From Bacteriovoracaceae bacterium UBA6200 (GTDB lineage: Bacteria; Bdellovibrionota; Bacteriovoracia; Bacteriovoracales; Bacteriovoracaceae): a stretch of 64,000 nt of DNA. The stretch spans positions 124,001 to 188,000 of the forward strand of contig DISW01000019.1 in NCBI GenBank assembly GCA_002422605.1, written 5' to 3'. Below the pieces are notes generated by a model. That model had not been told where the DNA came from. It worked only from the letters and a program-made list of their open reading frames with translations, and made no database searches. Both the position numbers and the translations under genes were made by a program. This document shows, one piece after another, positions 18,530 through 25,718 of this stretch; the first letter of the stretch is position 1, and the number at the start of each line of letters is the position of its first letter.

Positions 18530-18610
18530 GTTATGCATGACGGCCAGCAAGGTCATCATCGCTCTCTCTCACGGATTCGAGAATGAGTGAAACCCAATCA
18601 AGGAGGATTT

Positions 18611-19459
18611 ATGGGTTTAAGGATTAACACTAACGTTTCGTCGCTAAACGCGCAGAGAAACTTAGGTCAAACACGTGGTGCTCAACAGAAAGTGTTAGAG
18701 CAATTATCATCTGGTAGCAGAATTAACCGTGCAGGCGATGATGCTGCAGGTCTCGCAATCTCAGAAAATTTAAAAGCACAAATCCGCGGTCTCGGCCAAG
18801 CGGAAAGAAACGCTCAAGACGGTGTGTCTTTAGTGCAGATCGCTGAAGGTGCATTAGCTGAAGTCGGAAACATTATGATTCGTCTTCGCGAACTAGCAGT
18901 GCAAGCGGCTTCTGATACTATCGGGCCAACAGAGCGTAAATTCCTTAACGTTGAATTTGAACAGCTCATGTCAGAGGTAGATCGTATCGCAAACTCAACC
19001 GAGTTTAACCGCGTTCCACTTCTTAATGGTACAGGTTCAGTATTCGACATTCAAATTGGTACCCGAAACGATCCAATGTCTGACAGATTAACGTTCGATG
19101 CTTCATCAGCAGACGTTAACGTGGCAGCTCTTGGTCTGAATCTGGCTTCTGTGTCTGATAAAATTTCTGCTCAGAACTCACTGGCAGCAATCGACCAGGC
19201 GATTCAAAACGTTTCTGGTATTCGAGCTGACTTCGGTGCTCTTCAGAACCGACTTCAGTCGACCATTAACAACATTCAGATCAGTAACGAAAACTTGTCA
19301 GCAGCAAATTCACGTATTCGTGACACTGACATTGCAGCCGCTACTTCTGAGATGACTAGAACAAATATCTTAATGCAAGCAGGTACTTCAGTATTAGCTC
19401 AGGCGAACCAGTCTACAACTAACGCCTTAAGCCTTATTAATGCCGCTTCTCAGGGATAA
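18611..19459 (+). CDS. Flagellin 1
   Basis: The conserved D0/D1 ends are complete: 'GLRINTNVSSLNAQRNL', 'QLSSGSRINRAGDDAAGLAI' at the N-terminus and 'LSAANSRIRDTDIAA' to 'SVLAQANQSTTNAL' at the C-terminus. At 282 residues it has only a short central region, as in compact flagellins. It is exported by the flagellar type III apparatus and builds the filament. I start at the ATG after AAGGAGG at 18611, since the 8 extra upstream codons contain the ribosome site. A sigma-28-like promoter lies upstream. Confidence 0.97.
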   Translation: MGLRINTNVSSLNAQRNLGQTRGAQQKVLEQLSSGSRINRAGDDAAGLAISENLKAQIRGLGQAERNAQDGVSLVQIAEGALAEVGNIMIRLRELAVQAASDTIGPTERKFLNVEFEQLMSEVDRIANSTEFNRVPLLNGTGSVFDIQIGTRNDPMSDRLTFDASSADVNVAALGLNLASVSDKISAQNSLAAIDQAIQNVSGIRADFGALQNRLQSTINNIQISNENLSAANSRIRDTDIAAATSEMTRTNILMQAGTSVLAQANQSTTNALSLINAASQG

Positions 19460-19472
19460 TTAACTCCCTGAG
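19449..19472 (+). other. Inverted repeat over the flagellin 1 stop codon
   Basis: CTCAGGGA - 8 bases - TCCCTGAG, an 8-bp perfect stem that includes the stop codon in its loop. There is no T-tract after it, so it may protect the mRNA 3' end or act as a weak terminator rather than a strong one. Confidence 0.4.
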
Positions 19473-19581
19473 GCTTTGGCCTTAAGAGTACTGATGTAAA
19501 ACGAAATCCTGCAAAACTTGTAGTGGGTGTACTTACAAGATAGTGGATAAGTTAGTTTTTTAAAAATTAACAACAACACAA

Positions 19582-19638
19582 TGTGAACATGAAGTTCACA
19601 AAAGAACATGGAGGTTCAGAATGCTTACAGGAGACTAA
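19582..19638 (+). promoter_or_regulatory. Leader of flagellin 2: hairpin plus five-codon mini-ORF
   Basis: TGTGAAC-ATGAA-GTTCACA (19582-19600) forms a 7-bp stem. A GGAGG site at 19610-19614 is placed 6 bases before an ATG at 19621 that opens a five-codon frame (M-L-T-G-D, stop at 19636-19638). That stop ends 3 bases before the flagellin ATG, and the flagellin AGGAG site lies inside the mini-ORF. Translation of the leader would therefore interact with flagellin initiation. Confidence 0.4.
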
Positions 19639-19641
19639 ATT

Positions 19642-20475
19642 ATGGGTTTAAGAATAAATACAAATATCTCGAGCATTGCAGCTCAGCGTGCTTTGGGAAT
19701 TACGAAGAATAACTTGGATAGTAACCTTAGGAAGCTATCCACTGGTGAAAGGATAACTCGCGCGTCAGATGATGCAGCTGGATTGGCGATAAGTGAAAAA
19801 CTTAAAAGCCATATCAGAGGTCTCAGACAAGCGAAGAGGAACTCAGATGATGGCGTATCACTTATTCAAACAGCAGAAGGCGCTATCAACGAGATATCCA
19901 ACATCATTATTCGCCTTAGAGAGCTTTCTATCCAGTCAGCCTCTGATACTGTGGGCGACACTGAAAGAGGTTTTTCGGACATTGAATTCCAGAATCTCCT
20001 TGAAGAAATTCAACGAATTTCAAAAGGATCAGAGTTCAACGGCAGAAAACTTCTTGATGGTACAGGTGGTATGGTCGAGATTCAGGTCGGGATCCATAAT
20101 GATCCAACAAACGACCGAATCAAGTATGATTCGACTTCCACTGACACAACTCTTGAAAGCCTTGGTCTCATTGGTGAGAACATTGCACACAAAGAGGGAG
20201 CACAGCTATCACTGTCGAAACTGGATGATGCCTTGGTACGAATCAATGGAACTCGTGCCAACTTGGGTGCCCTACAGAACCGTCTGCAATCGGCAAGTAA
20301 TACAATTGCCATTACAGAAGAGAACTTTAGTGCGGCCAATTCTCGAATTCGCGATGTAGACGTAGCTGCCGAGACAGCTGATATGGCAAAGAATAACATT
20401 CTTTCCCAGGCAGGTGTTTCAGTACTGGCGCAAGCGAATCAGGCTCCAAATTTTGCTTTGAAACTATTAAGTTAA
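19642..20475 (+). CDS. Flagellin 2
   Basis: A 277-residue paralogue of the preceding flagellin. It keeps the N-terminal 'GLRINTNISSIAAQRAL' and 'STGERITRASDDAAGLAI' and the C-terminal 'FSAANSRIRDVDVAAE' and 'SVLAQANQAPNFALKLLS'. It differs from flagellin 1 across the middle, so the copies are old rather than a recent duplication. AGGAG lies 8 bases before the ATG. I found no convincing sigma-28 promoter in the 182-base gap, so it may be read from the upstream gene or from another promoter. A strong terminator follows. Confidence 0.97.
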   Translation: MGLRINTNISSIAAQRALGITKNNLDSNLRKLSTGERITRASDDAAGLAISEKLKSHIRGLRQAKRNSDDGVSLIQTAEGAINEISNIIIRLRELSIQSASDTVGDTERGFSDIEFQNLLEEIQRISKGSEFNGRKLLDGTGGMVEIQVGIHNDPTNDRIKYDSTSTDTTLESLGLIGENIAHKEGAQLSLSKLDDALVRINGTRANLGALQNRLQSASNTIAITEENFSAANSRIRDVDVAAETADMAKNNILSQAGVSVLAQANQAPNFALKLLS

Positions 20476-20488
20476 GAAATCACCCACT

Positions 20489-20524
20489 AACCTTCCCCCG
20501 AATGGGGGAAGGTTTCTTTTTTTT
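20489..20524 (+). terminator. Rho-independent terminator after flagellin 2
   Basis: Stem AACCTTCCCCC with loop GAAT and partner GGGGGAAGGTT, followed by TCTTTTTTTT. An 11-bp GC-rich stem plus T-run makes this a textbook terminator. Confidence 0.95.
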
Positions 20525-20547
20525 ATCCTCGTGCTAGAATAAACCCC

Positions 20548-21456
20548 ATGAAAAAAACTATTCTGATTTTTGGAGTATCATCCTTTATAGGATCCAATTT
20601 ATTGGAAACCTTAAAAGATGAATTTCGTGTTGTCGGAACTTATTTCAAAACTCCGGTTAATATCCCCGGCATTACCTGCATCCCCTGCGACGTTTTAAAA
20701 AGCGATTTCGTTTTCAGGATTACTTCTTTTGTAAAACCTGACATTACAATATATGCCGTAGGAATGAGCTCACTAAAAGAATGCCAACTCTATCCTAAAA
20801 AAGCAGAGGCCTTAAATTATGGGGGGGCGGTAAATTGTTGTAAGGCAGCGGAGAGGGTTTCTTCAAAGTTTATTTACATCTCCTCAGCTTTTGTTATGAA
20901 TGGACTTAATCCAATTTACCATGAGGGCGATACTCCTTTTTCAACAACCGTGTATGGTAATACTGTTTCTTCAGCTGAGTTTTATATTCAGAGATCGAGC
21001 TTGAACTATATCATTTTAAGATGTGCTCCTCTCTATGGGACAGGATTGAATCCCGCTCATCCTAATTGGTTCGAAACTCTACAATTGAACTTCGCTAAGA
21101 ACATACCTGTGGTCGCTGATGATTCAATAGAAACAGGTTTTTTGGATATTCAGATTTTGGTTAAAATATTGCAGGAAACGATTAATCAGAATGTAACGAA
21201 TCGCTTATTTAATGTTGGTACCCAAAATATAATGACGAGATACGAGTTTGCTAAACTCTATGCTGCTAGATTCAAGAAAGATGAGTCACTTATTCAGAAG
21301 GGTAGTCGTTCTTTCCCAACGATTAGTAAGTCGGATTCCGCTGTTTCCTATAGCTTTCATCTCGCAACAGGAAACGTGGAAGAATTTTTAAGCATGCAAA
21401 TGCCGACAATAGAAGACTCTTTAGAATTTACTTATAAAAGATTAATTGAAAGCTAA
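20548..21456 (+). CDS. NAD-dependent epimerase/RmlD-like reductase, 302 aa, catalytic Lys replaced
   Basis: The N-terminus has the Rossmann 'ILIFGVSSFIGSNLLE' turn of extended short-chain dehydrogenases, followed by 'DVLKSDF', 'IYAVGMSSLKEC' and 'FIYISSAFVMNG', all as in dTDP-4-dehydrorhamnose reductase RmlD. The catalytic Tyr is Tyr136 in 'TVYGNTVSSAE', but the expected Lys of Y-x-x-x-K is Val140. This may mean altered or lost redox activity. The position behind two flagellins suggests a link to flagellin or surface sugar modification, only an inference. The start is just 24 bases after the terminator. Confidence 0.8.
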   Translation: MKKTILIFGVSSFIGSNLLETLKDEFRVVGTYFKTPVNIPGITCIPCDVLKSDFVFRITSFVKPDITIYAVGMSSLKECQLYPKKAEALNYGGAVNCCKAAERVSSKFIYISSAFVMNGLNPIYHEGDTPFSTTVYGNTVSSAEFYIQRSSLNYIILRCAPLYGTGLNPAHPNWFETLQLNFAKNIPVVADDSIETGFLDIQILVKILQETINQNVTNRLFNVGTQNIMTRYEFAKLYAARFKKDESLIQKGSRSFPTISKSDSAVSYSFHLATGNVEEFLSMQMPTIEDSLEFTYKRLIES

Positions 21457-21983
21457 CGGGAAGAGTTTTTTACAAATTCTGTCAGGTAGTATTTTACCAA
21501 AGCTTCTACTTCAACTGGTTCACCTTGAAATCTCCAGCTAATGGTATTGAATGGACCTACATGAGCTTTGATTTCGTGGATAGCATGAATAGATTGATTT
21601 TCACTTGCCAAGCGGCCAGCAAAGAGCCCGCCATTGTTTGAAAGAAAGCCAATGCTTACAACATCTGCAGAACGGCGAGCGATGATAAGCTTTAACGAAT
21701 TACGGAAAAGCATAAAATCATTCACTGTATTTGAAATGCGAAAAACTTTAATGGCCCGAGAAGTGTCACGATTGCTGCGATATTGATTAAAGAGCGAAAC
21801 GTAGAACTCAAACCGATCTTTTAATTTATTCACGAAATTAAGCGAGGATTCTTCTAATAGTTGCTGAGTATTTAAATGGTCATTAAACCGAATAATACCT
21901 GACTCTTCCATATTCACTTCTTCAAGTGCCAGGCTTTCGATCCAAGAAACATTTTGATAGTCGTTAACGTTAATCATATCCAT
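21453..21983 (-). CDS. Hypothetical cytoplasmic protein, 176 aa
   Basis: No signal peptide or membrane segment. The N-terminal third is acidic and helical. The middle has 'IKVFRISNTVNDFMLFRNSLKLIIARRSADVVSI' cut here into two strands and a helix, and the C-terminal part has 'FLSNNGGLFAGRLASENQS', 'HEIKAHVGPFNTISWRFQGE' and an amphipathic final helix. I do not recognise the family. It is convergent with the epimerase gene (4-base overlap) and its 5' side faces the 6S RNA terminator. Confidence 0.65.
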   Translation of the reverse strand: MDMINVNDYQNVSWIESLALEEVNMEESGIIRFNDHLNTQQLLEESSLNFVNKLKDRFEFYVSLFNQYRSNRDTSRAIKVFRISNTVNDFMLFRNSLKLIIARRSADVVSIGFLSNNGGLFAGRLASENQSIHAIHEIKAHVGPFNTISWRFQGEPVEVEALVKYYLTEFVKNSSR

Positions 21984-22069
21984 AGTTTAATTGTTTGGTT
22001 TTAGGCCAGTATCGTCAAGATAAATGTGTGAATGAGAGTGAGATGAGGACGAGTGAATGCTTTAAAAAA

Positions 22070-22254
22070 GGTCCGGGGGAAGGCTTAATACGGTTTCGCG
22101 CCCCTAGAAAACTAGGTGGGCGCAATTAGTAATCATTTTAGGCTTCTCACATTCTGACCTAATACTAAGCCAGGCAAGCTTGCACACCATGATCAGGGAC
22201 CGCTCCCGAAAATAAAATCGTAGGGGCGAAACTTTATGGCTTCGCCCCGGACCC
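22070..22254 (-). ncRNA. ssrS: 6S RNA
   Basis: The minus-strand transcript would be 185 nt, the usual 6S size. Its ends pair (GGTCCGGGG with CCCCGGACC, then GAAG with CTTC). GAGAAGCCTAAAATG (22148-22134) matches the conserved E. coli segment GAGAAGCCTTAAAACTG, and GGTCCCTGATC on the 5' side matches the E. coli CAGTCCCCTGAGCC region. A hairpin GCGCCC..CTAG/CTAG..GGGCGC sits on the 3' side as in E. coli. The 3' end runs into TTTTTT and a consensus -10 box precedes it. 6S RNA mimics an open promoter and holds sigma-70 RNA polymerase. Confidence 0.85.
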
Positions 22255-22261
22255 ACTTATA

Positions 22262-22267
22262 ATTATA
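22262..22267 (-). promoter_or_regulatory. -10 box of the 6S RNA promoter
   Basis: Reverse-strand TATAAT, 7 bases before the predicted first G of the RNA at 22254. No good -35 box was found at 16-18 bases. Confidence 0.7.
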
Positions 22268-22428
22268 GCCCAATTTCATGGGCATGGTTAGAGGCAAGTT
22301 TAGTTTTCTATCTAAAAAGCGCATGATAAATGTCAATAATTTCAATATATTAAGAAAAACAATAGGGATTTTAATAAATTAAGTGACTTGGTGTGTTATG
22401 ATTGCCCTATGTTTACAGGAAGAAAATC
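22268..22428. other. AT-rich spacer without a recognised gene
   Basis: Together with the 6S RNA and promoters this belongs to the 514-base gap between 21984 and 22497. The stretch is AT-rich with several A and T runs. I see no frame with a ribosome site, no repeat and no hairpin of note here. Confidence 0.5.
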
Positions 22429-22455
22429 TAAAGTTTTCTACAACTAAGTCGATAA
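22429..22455 (+). promoter_or_regulatory. Near-perfect sigma-28 (FliA) promoter of the Tad pilus operon
   Basis: TAAAGTTT - 11 bases - GTCGATAA, 15 of 16 consensus positions with the exact FliA spacing (TAAAGTTT-N11-GCCGATAA). It is 43 bases upstream of the pilin ATG. Confidence 0.85.
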
Positions 22456-22462
22456 GATCTTC

Positions 22463-22481
22463 AGCAATCCGGTAGATTGCT
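22463..22481 (+). other. 5'-leader hairpin of the pilin mRNA
   Basis: AGCAATC-CGGTA-GATTGCT, a 7-bp perfect stem located just before the GAGGGGG ribosome site (22487-22493). It could stabilise the pilin message. Confidence 0.45.
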
Positions 22482-22497
22482 CCTGTGAGGGGGATTT

Positions 22498-22707
22498 ATG
22501 AAGGACAAGATAGTTGCATACCTTAAAGACGAGAGCGGGCAGACTTCTACAGAGTATATTCTACTCGTAGCTGTGGCAGCGGCCATCGTTATTAAGTTTA
22601 AGAAGGCCATTACGGACCAGCTCTTCGGAGAAGATGGAAATGGTGGTATTCTTGGTTCAGTGATGCAAGGTACGCGCGATAAAATTCAAAGCGATCTTTT
22701 CAATTAA
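22498..22707 (+). CDS. flp: Flp-type major pilin
   Basis: A 69-residue class III (Flp) prepilin. The leader ends 'KDESG' and cleavage is expected after Gly14, giving a mature N-terminus QTSTEYILLVAVAAAIVI with Glu at +5, followed by the hydrophobic spine. The short C-terminus is charged. It is the first gene after the sigma-28 promoter and has a strong GAGGGGG ribosome site, as expected for the major subunit. The peptidase encoded two genes downstream should process it. The product forms the shaft of the Tad adhesive pilus. Confidence 0.93.
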   Translation: MKDKIVAYLKDESGQTSTEYILLVAVAAAIVIKFKKAITDQLFGEDGNGGILGSVMQGTRDKIQSDLFN

Positions 22708-22761
22708 TAGGCAGGGCCTAAAAAGCCTTGCCTATGTTTTTGATCATGGTAGCATTTCACA

Positions 22762-22980
22762 ATGAAACGGTTTCATTGCGGACAAGCTACAGTTGAGTAT
22801 ATTTTTATTCTCGCATTCGCTATTATTCTCGGTTTCAACATCATCAATAGATTCACAGATTTTTTTAGAGACTCAATGGGTGGAATTACTCACGTTCTTT
22901 CCACGCATCTAACTGTTGGCATATGTCCAACTGAATGCTGGCACGAAGGGTACTATAACTCGTACCAATCCACGGAATGA
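22762..22980 (+). CDS. Second Flp-like pilin, 72 aa
   Basis: The leader is only 7 residues (MKRFHCG). Cleavage after Gly7 leaves QATVEYIFILAFAIILGF, again Q at +1 and Glu at +5. The C-terminal part carries two Cys ('GICPTECWHE'), unlike the first pilin, so it may be a disulfide-stabilised minor pilin. The stop overlaps the start of the peptidase gene (ATGA). Role as pilin is clear from the signal; major or minor is inferred from position and length. Confidence 0.85.
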   Translation: MKRFHCGQATVEYIFILAFAIILGFNIINRFTDFFRDSMGGITHVLSTHLTVGICPTECWHEGYYNSYQSTE

Positions 22981-23474
22981 GCATGAATGTCGTTTTCTTG
23001 CTGATCCTAAGTGAATTATTAATTGTGGCCTGGGTAGATTTTAAAACATGCAAAATCTCCAATAAATGGCTGCTGTTTAATTGCTTATTGGCAGTGGCTT
23101 TCTATTTTATTCTTCCGGATGTCTATCGATTTAGCTGGGAAGTTTTTGTTTTTCCAATAGGTTTTATAGTCGGTGGATTCTTTCTCTATCTGGCCAATAT
23201 CATGGGGGCAGGGGATTCTAAGTTTCTGGCATCATTATTTCTTATGACTCCACTTGAGTTTCACTACTCATACTTTGAGAAACTCGTTCTAAGCACGGTA
23301 ATAACTGGAGCTATCCTGTTACTTTATCGAATATCTGTAAATGGTGGTAAAATCAGAGCATACTTGGTGAGCCGTCATTGGGAAGGTATAAAAGAGATTT
23401 TTAAATCTCGCTTTAGTTATGCTCCGGTGATTCTATTGGCCTGGTTGCTTTTAGGAAGATCCCTATGGAATTAA
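22977..23474 (+). CDS. Prepilin peptidase, A24 family (TadV/CpaA type)
   Basis: A 165-residue membrane protein with about five or six helices. The two catalytic Asp are in 'AWVDFKTCKISN' and in the GxGD motif 'MGAGDSKFLASL'. It lacks the N-terminal methylase domain of PilD, as usual for TadV/CpaA. It cuts the G|QxxxE signals of the five pilin-like proteins encoded around it. It overlaps both neighbouring genes. An internal ATG two codons later is an alternative start. Confidence 0.93.
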   Translation: MSMNVVFLLILSELLIVAWVDFKTCKISNKWLLFNCLLAVAFYFILPDVYRFSWEVFVFPIGFIVGGFFLYLANIMGAGDSKFLASLFLMTPLEFHYSYFEKLVLSTVITGAILLLYRISVNGGKIRAYLVSRHWEGIKEIFKSRFSYAPVILLAWLLLGRSLWN

Positions 23475-23770
23475 AGTCGGAGAAAGGACAGACATTAGTA
23501 GAATACATTCTATTGATTGTAGTAGCTCTTTCTTTGGCCTTAACATTTTATAATAGTGAAATCTTTAAAAGGCTTTTTGGACCCCAAGGAGAGTTAGGAA
23601 AGAAGATTAAGCAGCAGAATGAATTTTCATATAGGCATGCTTATCCGCCCGGAGAAAATGATCAGAATCCTCCCAAGGACACTCGAGAAGGTTCAACTCA
23701 TCCTTCTTATTATAATCAACAGGAGAACGGAACTCGATTCTTTGGTCCGTTAAATGCGTATCCAAAATGA
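23465..23770 (+). CDS. Pilin-like protein with class III signal, 101 aa
   Basis: Leader MELKSEKG, then QTLVEYILLIVVALSLAL: cleavage after Gly8, Glu at +5. The soluble part after the helix is polar and Pro/Asn/Gln rich ('YPPGENDQNPPKD'), with no cysteine. This is longer than a Flp pilin and without the TadE beta part, so it is probably a minor pilin. The start is inside the 3' end of the peptidase gene and the end overlaps the next gene by 4 bases, so the cluster is tightly coupled. Confidence 0.8.
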   Translation: MELKSEKGQTLVEYILLIVVALSLALTFYNSEIFKRLFGPQGELGKKIKQQNEFSYRHAYPPGENDQNPPKDTREGSTHPSYYNQQENGTRFFGPLNAYPK

Positions 23771-24291
23771 TAAAGAATGATAAAGGTCAATCAACAGTCG
23801 AATTTATTCTTACCTTCGCATTCGGGGTGAGTCTTATCATGTTGGTCTTTTCCACATCACTTAATTATGCCACCGGCTATCTGGTTCACTATGCAACCTT
23901 CATGGCCAGTCGGGTATATTTAACAGCTGATAATAATCTTAACATGCCTATGGCAGCCGTAGCTGATGCAGAACAAAGAGCACAAGATGTTTTTGCAATT
24001 TATAATTTGAGTATCTTTGATGTTCCCAACTCTAATCTTACGATTAATCGAATCAGCGAAACTATGCCTGCTTCGGAATATATGACGGTTGGAGCGAAAA
24101 CAGAATTTCAGTTAAAGATGGATATTATGGGAAGAATAACTGGTGGAGAGAAACTGGAGATGGTTTCAGAATCTTTTCTAGGGAAAGAACCGAGCAGGGC
24201 AGAATGTGCTTTCCGGGTCTGTTACGCAATTACTGGAGCAAACCAGTGTAGTGCTATTGAAGATACTACGTTGTTTGATAACGGTTGCTAG
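23767..24291 (+). CDS. TadE-like minor pseudopilin, 174 aa
   Basis: Leader MIKNDKG followed by QSTVEFILTFAFGVSLIML with Glu at +5. The rest (about 140 residues) is soluble and contains four Cys near the end ('ECAFRVCYAITGANQC' and the terminal 'NGC'), which may form disulfides in the periplasm. Size and placement fit TadE or TadF, minor pseudopilins that help assembly of the Tad pilus. It starts in an ATGA overlap with the preceding stop. Confidence 0.82.
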   Translation: MIKNDKGQSTVEFILTFAFGVSLIMLVFSTSLNYATGYLVHYATFMASRVYLTADNNLNMPMAAVADAEQRAQDVFAIYNLSIFDVPNSNLTINRISETMPASEYMTVGAKTEFQLKMDIMGRITGGEKLEMVSESFLGKEPSRAECAFRVCYAITGANQCSAIEDTTLFDNGC

Positions 24292-24804
24292 ATGAGGATA
24301 GAGAACAAGCCCAACCAAAGCGGGCAAGCCCTTATTGAACTCATTGTTTTCATCCCTTTGATCCTTACGATTTATTCAGTAATTGGGGGATTTGCAAGTT
24401 CGATTAATGGTTCAATAAATCAACACAAGATAACAAGGTCCTATTTCTATTATAGAATTCAGAATAATCCTTATATGCCAGGACCTAAGGTTGCTCAGGA
24501 AAACTGGAAACTTTTCGGAATGTTTTATATAGGATGGAGAAGTAAGTTTGCTAGTGGTGGGGGAGAACAGCCGCTGATGCCTTGTTATAAAATTAGTATT
24601 CCCTTTAAGGATAAACCTCAAGATGAATGTGAGGACCCTTACACTCAGGATACAACTCTCTATTTAAGAGTTGGTACTGTTTATGGGCTTTGCGGTCAAA
24701 CTTACTATAGAAAATCTTCTACCGCTGTTCATACTGTACCTGATCATACTGATACGGATTTCAAAATGCTTCTTGCCCGAGAAAGTTGCACGATTGTTCA
24801 GTAG
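24292..24804 (+). CDS. TadE/TadF-like minor pseudopilin, 170 aa
   Basis: Leader ends 'NQSG' and is followed by QALIELIVFIPLILTIYSV with Glu at +5. The soluble domain has five Cys ('PCYKIS', 'DECEDP', 'YGLCGQ', 'ESCTIVQ'), suggesting disulfides. The ATG immediately follows the previous stop. It closes the first block of the operon; an 83-base gap separates it from cpaB. Likely the partner of the preceding TadE-like protein. Confidence 0.82.
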   Translation: MRIENKPNQSGQALIELIVFIPLILTIYSVIGGFASSINGSINQHKITRSYFYYRIQNNPYMPGPKVAQENWKLFGMFYIGWRSKFASGGGEQPLMPCYKISIPFKDKPQDECEDPYTQDTTLYLRVGTVYGLCGQTYYRKSSTAVHTVPDHTDTDFKMLLARESCTIVQ

Positions 24805-24887
24805 GTAAATTAGGACTTTTTCTCCACCTTTTAAAAAATCTGATATTATTAAGTTATCGAAAATCCATTCAAAGTTTAGGATGAACA

Positions 24888-25718
24888 ATGAATAGTCGCG
24901 CCTTTACTACTAGTTTAATTTTAGCTGGCCTTGCAGTGGCCATGATCTGGTCATATATCTCCAGTCGTGAAACTGAGTTGCAAAGTGATTACGGAAACCA
25001 AACTCCCGTTGTTATTGCTAAAGAAGATATTAAAGAATTGGAAATCATCGATGACAGGAAAGTTCAATTAGTGAACATACCATCGAAGTTCCAAATGCCT
25101 GGTCACTTTAAAAGAGTAGAAGATCTCTATAACACCATTGCAGCTGTACCTATTAAGAAGGGTGAACAAATTACTGTTCCTCGTGTGACCTATCCTGGTT
25201 CACAGTCCGGTCTTTCGAGACAGATTTCAATTGGTAAGAGAGCACTTTCTATTCAGGTGACTGAAAACCAAGCGGTATCACGTCTGTTGAAACCAGGGGA
25301 TCGCGTAGATATCCTGGCATTAGTAGATTATGCAGCTGGAAAAAAAGAGCGTCTTAAAGTGAAGACAGTTCTTCAAGATGTTTTGATTCTATCAACTGGT
25401 CTTTATGTAACAAATTCCGTTCCTATCATTAATCTAAAATCAGAAAATGATTCAAGGCAAATGAAGTTGAATTCCTATACCAACTTCAACACAGTTACTT
25501 TGGAGCTTACTCCATTTGAAGTTCAAAAAATGGTATTTTTGATTTCGGCTGGTAACGGTATCTACCTTTCACTCAGAAATAATGACGACAAAACTATCGA
25601 ACGGATAAGTGCAACAAGATTATATGATGTTTTAGGGGAAGACGCTGCTGAAGCAAAAACATATTTTGCTGAACAGATGGCCCGTGAAACAAATAGGACA
25701 AGACCAGGTGGCCGTTAA
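24888..25718 (+). CDS. cpaB: Tad pilus assembly protein CpaB/RcpC
   Basis: After an N-terminal membrane anchor (residues 7-24) the protein has the CpaB SAF domain: 'TPVVIAKEDIKELEIID', 'AAVPIKKGEQITVPRV', then 'RALSIQVTENQAVSRLLKPGDRVDIL' read here in two parts, and 'VTLELTPFEVQKMVFL'. CpaB sits in the periplasm and works with the CpaC secretin, probably binding peptidoglycan. Length (276) is normal. It overlaps the secretin gene. Confidence 0.93.
   Translation: MNSRAFTTSLILAGLAVAMIWSYISSRETELQSDYGNQTPVVIAKEDIKELEIIDDRKVQLVNIPSKFQMPGHFKRVEDLYNTIAAVPIKKGEQITVPRVTYPGSQSGLSRQISIGKRALSIQVTENQAVSRLLKPGDRVDILALVDYAAGKKERLKVKTVLQDVLILSTGLYVTNSVPIINLKSENDSRQMKLNSYTNFNTVTLELTPFEVQKMVFLISAGNGIYLSLRNNDDKTIERISATRLYDVLGEDAAEAKTYFAEQMARETNRTRPGGR

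Noticed and set aside
19460..19641. A sigma-28 promoter for flagellin 2
   Set aside because: The best candidate around ACGAAAT has at most half of the -10 positions and no -35 box at N11.
22070..22254. Reading the structured RNA on the plus strand, or as SRP RNA, tmRNA or a riboswitch
   Set aside because: The conserved GAGAAGCC box, TATAAT box and trailing T-run all fit the minus strand. The SRP tetraloop, tmRNA ends and known riboswitch cores are absent.
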